DNA of 36,792 bases, taken from positions 1-36,792 of the forward strand of contig NZ_NJFZ01000031.1 of assembly GCF_002270355.1 (NCBI RefSeq), written 5' to 3'. This document shows, one piece after another, positions 7,883-15,546 of this stretch. The notes beneath the pieces are model-generated. The model searched no databases and was not told the origin of the DNA. It saw nothing but the letters and a program-made list of their open reading frames with translations. A program made the position numbers and the translations under genes. This stretch comes from Flectobacillus sp. BAB-3569. Lineage in GTDB: Bacteria; Bacteroidota; Bacteroidia; Cytophagales; Spirosomataceae. Numbering within the stretch: the first letter of the stretch is position 1; each line of letters opens with the position of its first letter.

Positions 7883-8344
7883 CTATGATTGTGACACCTC
7901 TATAGTGGGTGAATCATTGAGTTTATTCATGTAATCAATCTTATGTGCCCAAGCGTTGGCGATATTGTAGGCTCTTTGCTTGGCTTCTTCTGCCTTTTCA
8001 CCCTCAAAAAGTTCGTCCAAGGTTTGAAAAAACAAACTCAACCATTGCTCAAAATGAGGAATCGTGAGTTGGTGCACAGAATTAATCACGAAATGCGGAC
8101 GTAAAGGGTGTCCGTCGTATCCTTCTTTACCAAATAAAATCATTTCCCAAAAATTGTACATTTTGGGTAAATGCTTTTGCCAATTCACTCGAGCTACATG
8201 ATCGAAGATATGTCCAAGCATTTGATTATCTCGTACTTTATCATAAAAAGTATTTACAAGAAGTTCGACATCTTCACGACCTTCCAATGCTTTTTTGGCA
8301 ATAGGAATGGGAGTATTAGTCTCTATATGTTGTTCTGGATTCAT
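7883..8344 (-). CDS. group III truncated haemoglobin
   Basis: A 153-aa haem protein of the 2-on-2 globin group III (Campylobacter Ctb type). Seen features: FYDKVRDNQMLGHIF with the B10 Tyr34, HLPKMYNFWEMIL, YDGHPLRPHF with the likely proximal His84, and WLSLFF with the G8-position Trp101. Group III globins bind O2 with high affinity and have been linked to O2 handling and nitrosative stress. Placement between the cbb3 operon and other O2-using enzymes fits a role in O2 supply or protection. It is longer at the N-terminus than minimal family members by about 20 residues. It has its own terminator. Confidence 0.92.
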   Translation of the reverse strand: MNPEQHIETNTPIPIAKKALEGREDVELLVNTFYDKVRDNQMLGHIFDHVARVNWQKHLPKMYNFWEMILFGKEGYDGHPLRPHFVINSVHQLTIPHFEQWLSLFFQTLDELFEGEKAEEAKQRAYNIANAWAHKIDYMNKLNDSPTIEVSQS

Positions 8345-8708
8345 GGCTTCAGTCTTAAAATGTTAGGTTGTCTGTTAATCTTTTGACACTAAAGTTCTTA
8401 AAAAAGTTCTTTTGGAATGCCTTAAATGCTTTTCTTTCCTAGCAATAATTTGATTCCCTAGTTCAAGACTAAGTCTTGGACTCGTTTTTTTATTCAGTTT
8501 ACAAACTGAACAATAGGATAGTCCAAGGCTAAGTCTTGAACTAGAGTTTAAAGTAAGTCTCGAAAAAAAGCACAAAGCTAACACCGTAAACTGCCCAAAA
8601 GCAATCCCCTCGATGTTTTCTTTGTGCTTTAGTATTAATTAAATTGGATTGATATGAATTTAAAGATTACCCAAAATTTATCAGGATACTGAATGGTGTC
8701 TGTAAATA
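8345..8708. other. intergenic region with inverted repeat element, no gene
   Basis: Contains the upstream region of the haemoglobin gene and the repeat at 8459-8544. An open frame on the minus strand at 8375-8584 reads through the repeat and has no recognisable protein features. No tRNA or other RNA gene was seen. Confidence 0.5.
8459..8544. repeat. inverted pair of the AGTTCAAGACTTAGTCTTGGAC repeat family
   Basis: GTTCAAGACTAAGTCTTGG at 8461-8479 and its inverted copy GTCCAAGGCTAAGTCTTGAA at 8521-8540 flank a T-run and the perfect hairpin TTCAGTTT-AC-AAACTGAA. Each unit is itself a near palindrome (CAAGACT-A/T-AGTCTTG). Related units lie at about 23852-23875 and 36260-36283. Confidence 0.75.
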
Positions 8709-9539
8709 TTATCGTTGAACAATCTTCGCCAAGCGGTGATAAAATGGCGTTGAACTGTTCTCGTCTTTTGGGGCATATTTGCCTTGAATAATCGGAAAAT
8801 ACATGACACGTCTGCGCGATTTTTCACCCGTAAACGGACAAACTTCTACACGATGCCAAAGGTCGCCATCATGCACCGTTAAATCTCCAGCTTCGATGTC
8901 TAACCCGACTTCATTAGGGTCAGGATTATGGTCGATAAATTGTTTTTTCAAAAACAAAACCTTCATTTTGCTCAATTTATGTGTGCCTGGCAATACTCTC
9001 AAACCGCCATTCTCGAAAGGACAATCGTCCAAATGAGTCCCGATATTGAGCATTTTCAAGATTTTTTGACCCAAAAACAAATCACGTGGGCTATCGGTAT
9101 GCCAACCCATTTGTGAAAATTTACTATTATCCTGATTGATATAATGGTTGAATACCAAACCATCTTTTTCTACCTCCGCAATACGGTTATTATTGGGTTC
9201 TAATAAAGTCAAAAGTGCCTTCAAACGTGGGTCTTGCAGATATTGATGTAATATTTCACTATGTGTCGAAAGAAAACACATTCGTTGAATCATCGTATTT
9301 CCTGCTGGGTCTTTTCCAAACTTCAATGGGGTACCATTCATTTTCTCAATACCCTTATCAACCCATTCTTTTTCAACACGATGCGCCTCGTTCAGAAACA
9401 ATTTGACCGTTTCTTTTGATAAAAAGTTCTTAAAATGTAAAAAACCATACTCATTAAAGAAAGCACGTTGCTCGTCGGTAATCTGTTCGCCGAGCGTAAA
9501 GGTCTTACCTTCAAATTTATTACCCATATCTTTAAGCAT
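8709..9539 (-). CDS. phytanoyl-CoA dioxygenase (PhyH) family protein
   Basis: A 276-aa Fe(II)/2-oxoglutarate-dependent oxygenase of the PhyH family. The HxD part of the iron-binding triad is WHTDSPRD (His147, Asp149), the distal His is in HDGDLWHRV (His229), and a 2-oxoglutarate-binding Arg is likely in the SRRRVMYFP segment. Substrate cannot be read from sequence; members act on fatty acyl-CoAs, lipids or small metabolites. It follows the desaturase gene on the same strand, 81 bases away, with a hairpin between. The start could also be Met5 (MGNKFEGK) at 9527, which has a purine-rich stretch before it. Confidence 0.88.
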   Translation of the reverse strand: MLKDMGNKFEGKTFTLGEQITDEQRAFFNEYGFLHFKNFLSKETVKLFLNEAHRVEKEWVDKGIEKMNGTPLKFGKDPAGNTMIQRMCFLSTHSEILHQYLQDPRLKALLTLLEPNNNRIAEVEKDGLVFNHYINQDNSKFSQMGWHTDSPRDLFLGQKILKMLNIGTHLDDCPFENGGLRVLPGTHKLSKMKVLFLKKQFIDHNPDPNEVGLDIEAGDLTVHDGDLWHRVEVCPFTGEKSRRRVMYFPIIQGKYAPKDENSSTPFYHRLAKIVQR

Positions 9540-9562
9540 TTAGCATATTTTGTTTCAGGTCA

Positions 9563-9608
9563 AACCCTAAGCTTTTGGCGACTAGCATTGCGTCAAAGGC
9601 TTAGGGTT
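9563..9608 (-). repeat. hairpin between desaturase and PhyH genes
   Basis: Arms AACCCTAAGCTTTT (9563-9576) and AAAGGCTTAGGGTT (9595-9608) pair over 14 bases with one mismatch. No T-run follows on the minus strand, so it may be a weak terminator, an RNA stability element, or an intergenic repeat. Confidence 0.6.
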
Positions 9609-9620
9609 CATCACCCAATT

Positions 9621-10367
9621 TTACATATAATTCAAGTCGTTGTTTTTCTTCAACTTAATAATGTGCAAGGCATTCAATAATAAAATCACAGGATATGTAG
9701 GGTCAAACTCATGCCATTTTACGCCGAAGTTGGCACGACCACCCAATTTGTGGTGATTGTTGTGATACGACTCACCCATCATCAAAAAGTCAAATGGAAG
9801 CAAGTTTTTAGCTGTATCATTTACTTTAAAGTTGATATATCCATATTTGTGAGCAAACCAGTTTATAATTACGCCATGCACAGGTCCCATCAAATAGTGA
9901 ATTGGCAACAAAGCGTACTCCCAAGGAGAAGTAGCAAATTTCATATAGAACAAGGTATAAAGCGTACCCCAGAAAATACGCATTAACCATTGGTCACCCA
10001 ATTTTTCCAAAAACATCCAGTTAGGTACATTCTTTTTGAATTTTGGGTCAATGTCTGCTCTATCGTACAATACGTCGTTATAAATTTTCTTGGTCTTCCA
10101 CATCATATCAAACAAGTTGTTTGAATAGCTTGGCGAATGAGGGTCATTTTCGGTATCGGCATACGCATGGTGCAAACGGTGCATAATACCATAAGCTTTT
10201 GGACTCAAAAAAGAAGAGCCTTGCGTAATCAAGGTAAAAACATAGAAGAATTTTTCCCACCCTTTTGACATCGTAAACATCTGATGCGCCGCATAACGAT
10301 GCAAGAAGAATGTTTGCGAAAATAAGGACAGATACCAGTGTGCTACAAAAAATAATAAAATTGCCAT
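9621..10367 (-). CDS. acyl-CoA / fatty acid delta-9-type desaturase
   Basis: A 248-aa membrane di-iron desaturase that introduces a cis double bond into acyl chains using O2. All three histidine boxes are present: HRYAAH (23-28), HRLHH (63-67) and HNNHH (202-206), with hydrophobic segments between them. It carries the SPKAYGIMHRLHHAYADTEN-type second box of the bacterial acyl-CoA desaturase group. It sits upstream of the PhyH gene on the same strand and downstream of ccoI. Desaturation needs O2, which fits the O2-related neighbourhood; co-regulation is an inference only. I saw no clear promoter in the 200-base gap before it. Confidence 0.93.
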   Translation of the reverse strand: MAILLFFVAHWYLSLFSQTFFLHRYAAHQMFTMSKGWEKFFYVFTLITQGSSFLSPKAYGIMHRLHHAYADTENDPHSPSYSNNLFDMMWKTKKIYNDVLYDRADIDPKFKKNVPNWMFLEKLGDQWLMRIFWGTLYTLFYMKFATSPWEYALLPIHYLMGPVHGVIINWFAHKYGYINFKVNDTAKNLLPFDFLMMGESYHNNHHKLGGRANFGVKWHEFDPTYPVILLLNALHIIKLKKNNDLNYM

Positions 10368-10570
10368 GTAATTGGGATTTATAGATTAGGTAAATGTTTG
10401 ACTAATACAGGTAAAAAATGCTCAGAAAGCCAGCAGGCGAGCCAATGCTCACAACACGGTACAAGGAAAAAATCGAATTTCCGATGAGCTTTTTTACACT
10501 ATCCTTAGCCAAACCATTACGAATTTGGAACAAAATTAATAGACTAGCTAGCCTATAGAGTTGACAAAAA

Positions 10571-12964
10571 TCATTGCTTAAACTGATTTTTGCCACGCAA
10601 AATCATCCCCACCGAGGCAATAATCACCATGGTAGATGAACTCATTGGCATTAGAATGGCCGCCACCACAGGGTGCAAAGTGCCAGAGGCTGCAAAGGTC
10701 AAACCTACGAAGTTGTAAATCAGGGATACGACAAAACTGAACTGAATCAGACGCAAAGCGTATTTGCTATATTTGAAAATAGCGGTAAACTTATGCAATG
10801 AATTGGCCTCCAAAATACCATCACTAGAAGGAGTAAAATTGAGAGTATCGTCAGTAATGGCTATCCCAACATTTGATTGTTTTAAGGCGCCAGCGTCGTT
10901 GAGCCCATCACCCACCATAACTACTTTTTTACCTTGAGCTTGTAGTTTTTTAATAAAATCAAGTTTTTCTTGTGGGGTACAATTAAATTTCAAATTGCTT
11001 TCATCCGAAAACCAACTCTTCAATTGATTACGCTCGGCTTCATTGTCGCCCGATAGCAAATAGGTATGATAGGTTTTACTGAGCTCTCTAATTTGACTCT
11101 CTATATCGGCACGATAATGATTTGGCAACGAAAAGTAGCCAATATATTCATGGTCGATTTTGAGATGCGCCACACTGGCATTGAAGCCTTTTTCTGGCTT
11201 TCTGCCTTCAGGATTTACGAACTCAAACGAGCCTAATTTGATTTGGTGGTTTTCATACAATCCCTTCAAACCTTGCCCTGTGATTTCTTGGAAATTTTCT
11301 ATTTCCAAAAAAGTAGGCTCAGGATACAAATATTTGATTTTTTGTGAGATGGGGTGCGTTGAATTTCGTACCAAGGACGATACCAACATTTCTTCAAACT
11401 GACTCAAGGGGCGCTGACTATGAAAAGTTGGCAAACTTCCTTCCGAGGTTGTTAAGGTTCCTGTTTTATCAAAAACAATGGTATCACATTGCGCCATAGC
11501 CTCGATAATATCAGCATTTTTGAGATAAAAATTCTGTTTACCCAAAATTCTCAAACCATTTCCCAAAGCAAAAGGATAACTCAACGACAACACACACGGA
11601 CAAACTACAATCAGAATAGCAGTAAAAGCATTGATTACTTTTGAAGGCTCGTGGAAATACCAATAAATCGAAACACAAGCAGCAATAGTCAATACCGAAA
11701 TAGTGTAGTACTTGCCTACTAAATCTGAGAAGGTTTTGATTTTGGAATCTTGGCTTTTTTGAAAAGTGTCATTGTTCCATAATTGGGTCAAGTAACTTTG
11801 GGAAACCTCCTTCAATACTTCCATTTCGAGTGTCTCCCCTACCTGACGACCCCCTGCATACAAGAAATCGCCTACTTTTTTAGCTTCCAATGCCGATTCA
11901 CCCGTTACGAAACTGTAATCTATTTGTGCATTGCCTTTGTACAGAAATGAGTCAGCAGGGATGAGTTCGCCATTTCTTACGAGGATTTTATCTCCTTTTT
12001 TCAAAGCATTCAAGGATATAGGCTCTTCTTTTCCTTGTGTTAATCGAGTAACAGCCAGTGGAAAATAGGATTTGTAATCCCTTTCAAATGACAAAAAACT
12101 ATAGGTTTTTTGTTGAAACCATTTACCTATCAACAAGAAGAATATCAAGCCAGAAAGTGAATCAAAATAGCCAGCTCCATCCAATACAATCACCTCATAA
12201 GTACCTCTAAAAAAAGCAACCAAAATCCCGAGAAGAATCGGAAAATCGATATTGATAATACCTTTTTTGAGACTTTTATACACCGAAACAAAATAGTCTG
12301 AGCCCGAATATGCCACCACAGGAATCGATAGTGCCATACTCAACAAACCAAAAAGCTTTTTGTACATCATGTCGTCCAAACCCAAGTATTCTGGAAAACT
12401 AAACAACATAATATTACCTGCACAAAAACCTGCTACACCGATTTGCGTTAGTAGTTTTTTGTATGAAGGCTTATTTTTTTCCTTCACAACATCGTTCAAG
12501 CTAATCAGTGGTTCGTAACCAACCGAAGTCAACATTTCAGCTAGTTGGCGTAGTGTCAGCTCTTCAGGATTGAAAGTAATCGCCACTTGTTTTTTCAAAA
12601 AATCAACTTTTGATTGCTTTACACCCTCATGAAGTTTGTACATATTCTCTAAGAGATACAAACAAGATGAGCAGTGAATCGAAGGTATATAGAAGCTGAT
12701 TTTGGCAATTTTGTCACTTCTAAAATCTAGTAATTGATTAGTTATCTCTGTATTATCCAAAAACTCAAAATGAGCCATTTGAGGACTATTACCCGACATT
12801 TGTTCTATGTCGTAGTAATTACAAAGATTATTTTGGTCAAGAATTTCGTAAACAGTTTTGCAACCTTCACAGCAAAAATATTTCTCCTCGATATGTATGT
12901 GGGTGTCTGGGCAATCATTACCACAATGGTAACACACCAGAGCCTCGTCAGTAAGCGTTTCCAT
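10571..12964 (-). CDS. ccoI: CcoI/FixI copper-translocating P-type ATPase for cbb3 oxidase
   Basis: P1B-type ATPase that exports copper to the cbb3 assembly site. From the ATG at 12964 it has 797 aa; the upstream in-frame TTG at 12985 is possible but lacks support. Domains in order: an N-terminal Cys-rich treble-clef-like segment (CYHCGNDCP and CCEGC, residues 11-35), an HMA domain with HCSSC near residues 97-101, membrane helices, the actuator TGES, the CPC ion motif at 455-457, the phosphorylation motif DKTGTLT at 499, the HP motif (STHPIS), and GDGLNDAG near 705. It is transcribed away from the FNR-like gene at 13114, with a shared control region. Two more membrane segments end the protein. 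Confidence 0.96.
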   Translation of the reverse strand: METLTDEALVCYHCGNDCPDTHIHIEEKYFCCEGCKTVYEILDQNNLCNYYDIEQMSGNSPQMAHFEFLDNTEITNQLLDFRSDKIAKISFYIPSIHCSSCLYLLENMYKLHEGVKQSKVDFLKKQVAITFNPEELTLRQLAEMLTSVGYEPLISLNDVVKEKNKPSYKKLLTQIGVAGFCAGNIMLFSFPEYLGLDDMMYKKLFGLLSMALSIPVVAYSGSDYFVSVYKSLKKGIINIDFPILLGILVAFFRGTYEVIVLDGAGYFDSLSGLIFFLLIGKWFQQKTYSFLSFERDYKSYFPLAVTRLTQGKEEPISLNALKKGDKILVRNGELIPADSFLYKGNAQIDYSFVTGESALEAKKVGDFLYAGGRQVGETLEMEVLKEVSQSYLTQLWNNDTFQKSQDSKIKTFSDLVGKYYTISVLTIAACVSIYWYFHEPSKVINAFTAILIVVCPCVLSLSYPFALGNGLRILGKQNFYLKNADIIEAMAQCDTIVFDKTGTLTTSEGSLPTFHSQRPLSQFEEMLVSSLVRNSTHPISQKIKYLYPEPTFLEIENFQEITGQGLKGLYENHQIKLGSFEFVNPEGRKPEKGFNASVAHLKIDHEYIGYFSLPNHYRADIESQIRELSKTYHTYLLSGDNEAERNQLKSWFSDESNLKFNCTPQEKLDFIKKLQAQGKKVVMVGDGLNDAGALKQSNVGIAITDDTLNFTPSSDGILEANSLHKFTAIFKYSKYALRLIQFSFVVSLIYNFVGLTFAASGTLHPVVAAILMPMSSSTMVIIASVGMILRGKNQFKQ

Positions 12965-13083
12965 AGCCTCTACAATTTTTTCCAAAATTTGCCTCTGACC
13001 ACGGAAGTAAATATGAGTAAGGTGATTTCAAAAACTGATAAAACTCATATTTTCCGATACTGACCTTTTGCAACTTCGCAGAG

Positions 13084-13095
13084 TGATATTTATCA
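13084..13095. promoter_or_regulatory. FNR-type site between ccoI and the FNR-like gene
   Basis: TGAT-ATTT-ATCA; the extended form GTGATATTTATCAA (13083-13096) is one base from the classical FNR consensus TTGAT-N4-ATCAA. Its centre is only 24 bases before the ATG at 13114, so it probably blocks transcription of the regulator's own gene, while it lies 125 bases before ccoI, where it could activate. Confidence 0.6.
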
Positions 13096-13113
13096 ATCTA
13101 ATCAGTGTTATAT

Positions 13114-13815
13114 ATGAAACCGCAAGCACCACATTGTCAAAGTTGCCAATTCAAAGATAGTTCGCTCTTCAAACAGTGCCATCTTCATGAGTTGGAAGAA
13201 CTGAATGAAAGCAAATGTTTTAACTCATATAAAAAAGGACAGGTAATCTTTCATGAAGGAAATAGACCGCTGGGTATTTTCTGCGTATATAGCGGTAAGG
13301 TAAAGGTAAGTAGAATGGGATCTGACGGAAAAGAGCAGATTATCAGGCTAGCCAAAAAGGGTGATACCTTAGGTTATCGCTCGCTGATAGACAATACTAA
13401 ATATACCGCCTCGGCAATTGCCTTGGACGAAACAGAAGTATGCTTTATTCCTGCAGCAGAGTTCAATAAATTGGTAGATGAAAACGTAAAAGTTTCGACC
13501 GATTTGATGAAAATGCTCGCTCGTGCCTTGGGCGATACGCAAGACAAGCTGATTCACCTAGCCATGAAACCAGTTCGCGAGCGATTAGCAGAGGCTTTAC
13601 TGCTTTTGAAAAGTACTTATCAAGAAGAAGGTAAAAATCCATTCTCTATTTCGATTTCTAGAGAAGACCTCTCGTCGATTGTTGGCACAGCCAAAGAAAC
13701 GGTCATTCGCTTTTTATCAGAATTTAAAGAAGACGGCATTATTACTACGCATGGTAGTGAAATTACAATTTTGAACCCAGAGAAATTAGTAAAAATTAGC
13801 AGTATGTACGACTAA
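13114..13815 (+). CDS. Crp/Fnr-family regulator with N-terminal cysteines (FNR-like)
   Basis: Homodimeric DNA-binding regulator, 233 aa from the ATG at 13114 (a GTG at 13105 is also in frame). The N-terminus has Cys8, Cys11, Cys22 and Cys35, a layout that could hold a redox-sensitive Fe-S cluster as in FNR, though spacing differs from E. coli FNR. A cNMP-binding-fold domain follows (KGQVIFHEGNRPLGIFCVYSGK), a dimer helix (about 125-150), and an HTH (ISREDLSSIVGTAKETVIRF) whose E-x-x-x-R recognition helix fits TGA-containing half sites. It is divergent from ccoI and precedes the cNMP-fold and UspA genes, all with matching sites upstream. O2 sensing is inferred, not shown. Confidence 0.9.
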   Translation: MKPQAPHCQSCQFKDSSLFKQCHLHELEELNESKCFNSYKKGQVIFHEGNRPLGIFCVYSGKVKVSRMGSDGKEQIIRLAKKGDTLGYRSLIDNTKYTASAIALDETEVCFIPAAEFNKLVDENVKVSTDLMKMLARALGDTQDKLIHLAMKPVRERLAEALLLLKSTYQEEGKNPFSISISREDLSSIVGTAKETVIRFLSEFKEDGIITTHGSEITILNPEKLVKISSMYD

Positions 13816-13836
13816 TTTTTATGTCAGCTTGCCCAG

Positions 13837-13879
13837 TGACTATTATCATTTCAGGGGCTTGCAATCTCGCCTAATTTAG
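13837..13879 (+). promoter_or_regulatory. FNR-type site plus -7 box for the cNMP-fold gene
   Basis: TGAC-TATT-ATCA at 13837-13848 and TAATTTAG at 13872-13879 (one base from TAnnTTTG). The centres are 33 bases apart, the distance expected when the regulator binds around -41.5 and activates (class II). The ATG follows at 13905. Confidence 0.55.
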
Positions 13880-13904
13880 CCAACTCATAGCAAGCAAAGA
13901 AACA

Positions 13905-14270
13905 ATGAGAGAAACGGAACGTAAAATTTTAGCGAGTGGTATAGAATTAAGTTTCAAAGAAGGTGAGTATTTGTATAGAAAAGGACAAGACGCTGAATTT
14001 GTATTTTACTTAAAAGACGGTGCTTTTGAACTCCGAGACGAACATAACAAACCCATTGTTATCGATGGTTTTAGATGTTTTTTGGGTTTAGAAGAAATGC
14101 TTTCAGATAAAAAACATCGTTATGGCGTAAAGGTTCTTTCTAGTGCACATGTACTAGTTTTCGAAAAATCCTTACTCAATACCCTTATTTATGAATATGA
14201 ATTAGCCCAGAGATATTTCATGCTGAAGATGTGTGACTATTTGGCTTTTCATGAAAAAGTATACGAATAA
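13905..14270 (+). CDS. stand-alone cNMP-binding-fold protein without HTH
   Basis: A 121-aa protein that covers only the double-stranded beta-helix domain of the Crp/Fnr family: SFKEGEYLYRKGQDAEFVFYLKDGAFEL matches the N-terminal half of the fold, and the end (YFMLKMCDYLAFHEKVYE) corresponds to the start of the dimer helix. There is no DNA-binding domain and no residual HTH between its stop and the next gene. It could be a sensor, or a heterodimer partner that titrates the FNR-like protein; both are speculation. It has its own FNR-type site and -7-like box, and sits 89 bases after the FNR-like gene. Confidence 0.75.
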   Translation: MRETERKILASGIELSFKEGEYLYRKGQDAEFVFYLKDGAFELRDEHNKPIVIDGFRCFLGLEEMLSDKKHRYGVKVLSSAHVLVFEKSLLNTLIYEYELAQRYFMLKMCDYLAFHEKVYE

Positions 14271-14390
14271 GCGTTGAATTCATTTTTTTCAACCTTCACA
14301 AACTCAATCATAATTGCCAGTATTTCAACAGGTTGAACACAAAATCTTTTTTCAATCTTGACTGCTTTCATTTGAAAAGATGATTTTTGT

Positions 14391-14433
14391 CATGTTTTTA
14401 AATTCGGAAAAACTCCAACTTTACTTCATCTCT
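14391..14433 (+). promoter_or_regulatory. FNR-type site plus -7-like box for the UspA gene
   Basis: TGAT-TTTT-GTCA at 14391-14402, with CAACTTTA at 14426-14433 (two bases from TAnnTTTG) centred 33 bases downstream, the same geometry as at 13837-13879. The UspA ATG is at 14484. Confidence 0.5.
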
Positions 14434-14483
14434 AAGAGATAACCATTTTAAACTGATGTTTTTCCATTAAATCTATAAAAGTC

Positions 14484-15311
14484 ATGAAGAAGATACTTGT
14501 GCCCACTGATTTCTCTGAACTTTCGTTAGCAGCATTAGACGTAGCAGCTATGTTTGCTCGCGCAACATCAGCCGAAATTGTTTTATACCATAAAGATTTT
14601 ATCATATTACCCAATATTGATTTTATAGAAGCTCCTATTTCAACATATGATGTAGAAACTAACGAGGCTATTCATAATCAAACACAAAAGCAATTGGAAA
14701 CTATCATCCAATCGCCTAAATATGATGGAATTAGCATTGTGATATACAATACAGATGATTACGAAGAATTAGGCGAAGCCATTTCTGAAAGAACCGATAT
14801 TGACCTCATCGTGATGGGTTCGGAAGGTGCTTCTGGTTGGAAGGAGTTTTTGGATGGTTCTAATTCAGAAAGCGTGGTAAGACATGCCAATTGTCCTGTT
14901 TTAGTAATCAAAGAGCCGATTTTGACATTCTATCCTCGCAAAGTAATGTTTGCAGTAGATTTTGAAACGCCATTTGATGATAAACTCATCAAAACGCTAA
15001 GTCATGAAATCGAACAAACGTATGTGGTTTATGTAAACACATCAGACGGTTTTGAGGATACCAGAACAATCAACGAGAAAATGGCGGCTTTTGAAAAAGA
15101 GCATAATCTTACTGAGCATGAATTTGTGATTTATAACGATTATAGTGCAAGCAACGGCGTTATTCATGCGGCCGAGGATTTACAGGCAGACTTAATTGTA
15201 ATGTCGACCAAAGCTCGTTCTGGTTTGAGTCATTTCTTGTTTGGTAGCGTTACCGAAACAGTTATAAATCATTCGAGTATTCCAGTACTTGCCACTTTAG
15301 CAAAACATTAA
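14484..15311 (+). CDS. tandem universal stress protein (UspA family)
   Basis: A 275-aa cytoplasmic protein with two UspA domains. Domain 1 (1-145) starts KKILVPTDFSELSLAALDVA and ends with VMGSEGASGWKEFLDGSNSE, a G-x2-G-x9-G(S) ATP-binding-type motif, followed by VVRHANCPVLVIK. Domain 2 (150-275) has VMSTKARSGLSHFLFGSVTE and HSSIPVLA, with the first Gly changed to Ser-Thr. Tandem Usp proteins respond to starvation, anoxia or redox stress in many bacteria. The upstream FNR-type site suggests induction under low O2 together with the cco genes. It ends convergently with the response regulator gene. Confidence 0.92.
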   Translation: MKKILVPTDFSELSLAALDVAAMFARATSAEIVLYHKDFIILPNIDFIEAPISTYDVETNEAIHNQTQKQLETIIQSPKYDGISIVIYNTDDYEELGEAISERTDIDLIVMGSEGASGWKEFLDGSNSESVVRHANCPVLVIKEPILTFYPRKVMFAVDFETPFDDKLIKTLSHEIEQTYVVYVNTSDGFEDTRTINEKMAAFEKEHNLTEHEFVIYNDYSASNGVIHAAEDLQADLIVMSTKARSGLSHFLFGSVTETVINHSSIPVLATLAKH

Positions 15312-15323
15312 TTAAACCGTTAG

Positions 15324-15382
15324 ACTTTCTTTTTGTCGAACAAATAAGATTCCTGAAAAGGTATTTCGACAAAAACGAAAGT
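15324..15382. repeat. long-loop hairpin after the UspA gene
   Basis: ACTTTCTTTTTGTCGAA at 15324-15340 pairs with TTCGACAAAAACGAAAGT at 15365-15382 across a 24-base loop, with one bulge. No T-run follows. It may be an RNA 3'-end stability structure. Confidence 0.5.
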
Positions 15383-15497
15383 TACTTATATCAGGATTTT
15401 ACCAACAATTTAATAGCTCAGACTTCTGAAATATTCTTTTGAAGAATCAAAAACTGATATGCATTTTTTGAATTTATGATGTCATGAGCCATGAAAA

Positions 15498-15532
15498 AGG
15501 CGTAGAAGCTTTCGTTTCTACGCCTAATTTTT
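15498..15532. terminator. bidirectional terminator between UspA and response regulator genes
   Basis: AGGCGTAGAA (15498-15507) and TTCTACGCCT (15516-15525) form a perfect 10-bp stem with an 8-base loop, followed by AATTTTTT on the plus strand and by a T-run on the minus strand. It serves both convergent genes. Confidence 0.85.
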
Positions 15533-15546
15533 TGCTCTATGCTTTT

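Noticed and set aside
8459-8544. CRISPR-like repeats
   Set aside because: Only two inverted units, no regular spacers and no cas genes in the window.
8375-8584. 69-codon open frame on the minus strand between haemoglobin and PhyH genes
   Set aside because: It runs through the inverted repeat at 8459-8544, its composition is that of the repeat, and it has no start signal or family resemblance.
10402-10596. 64-codon open frame on the minus strand before the desaturase gene
   Set aside because: Overlaps the 3' end of ccoI in another frame and has no recognisable features.
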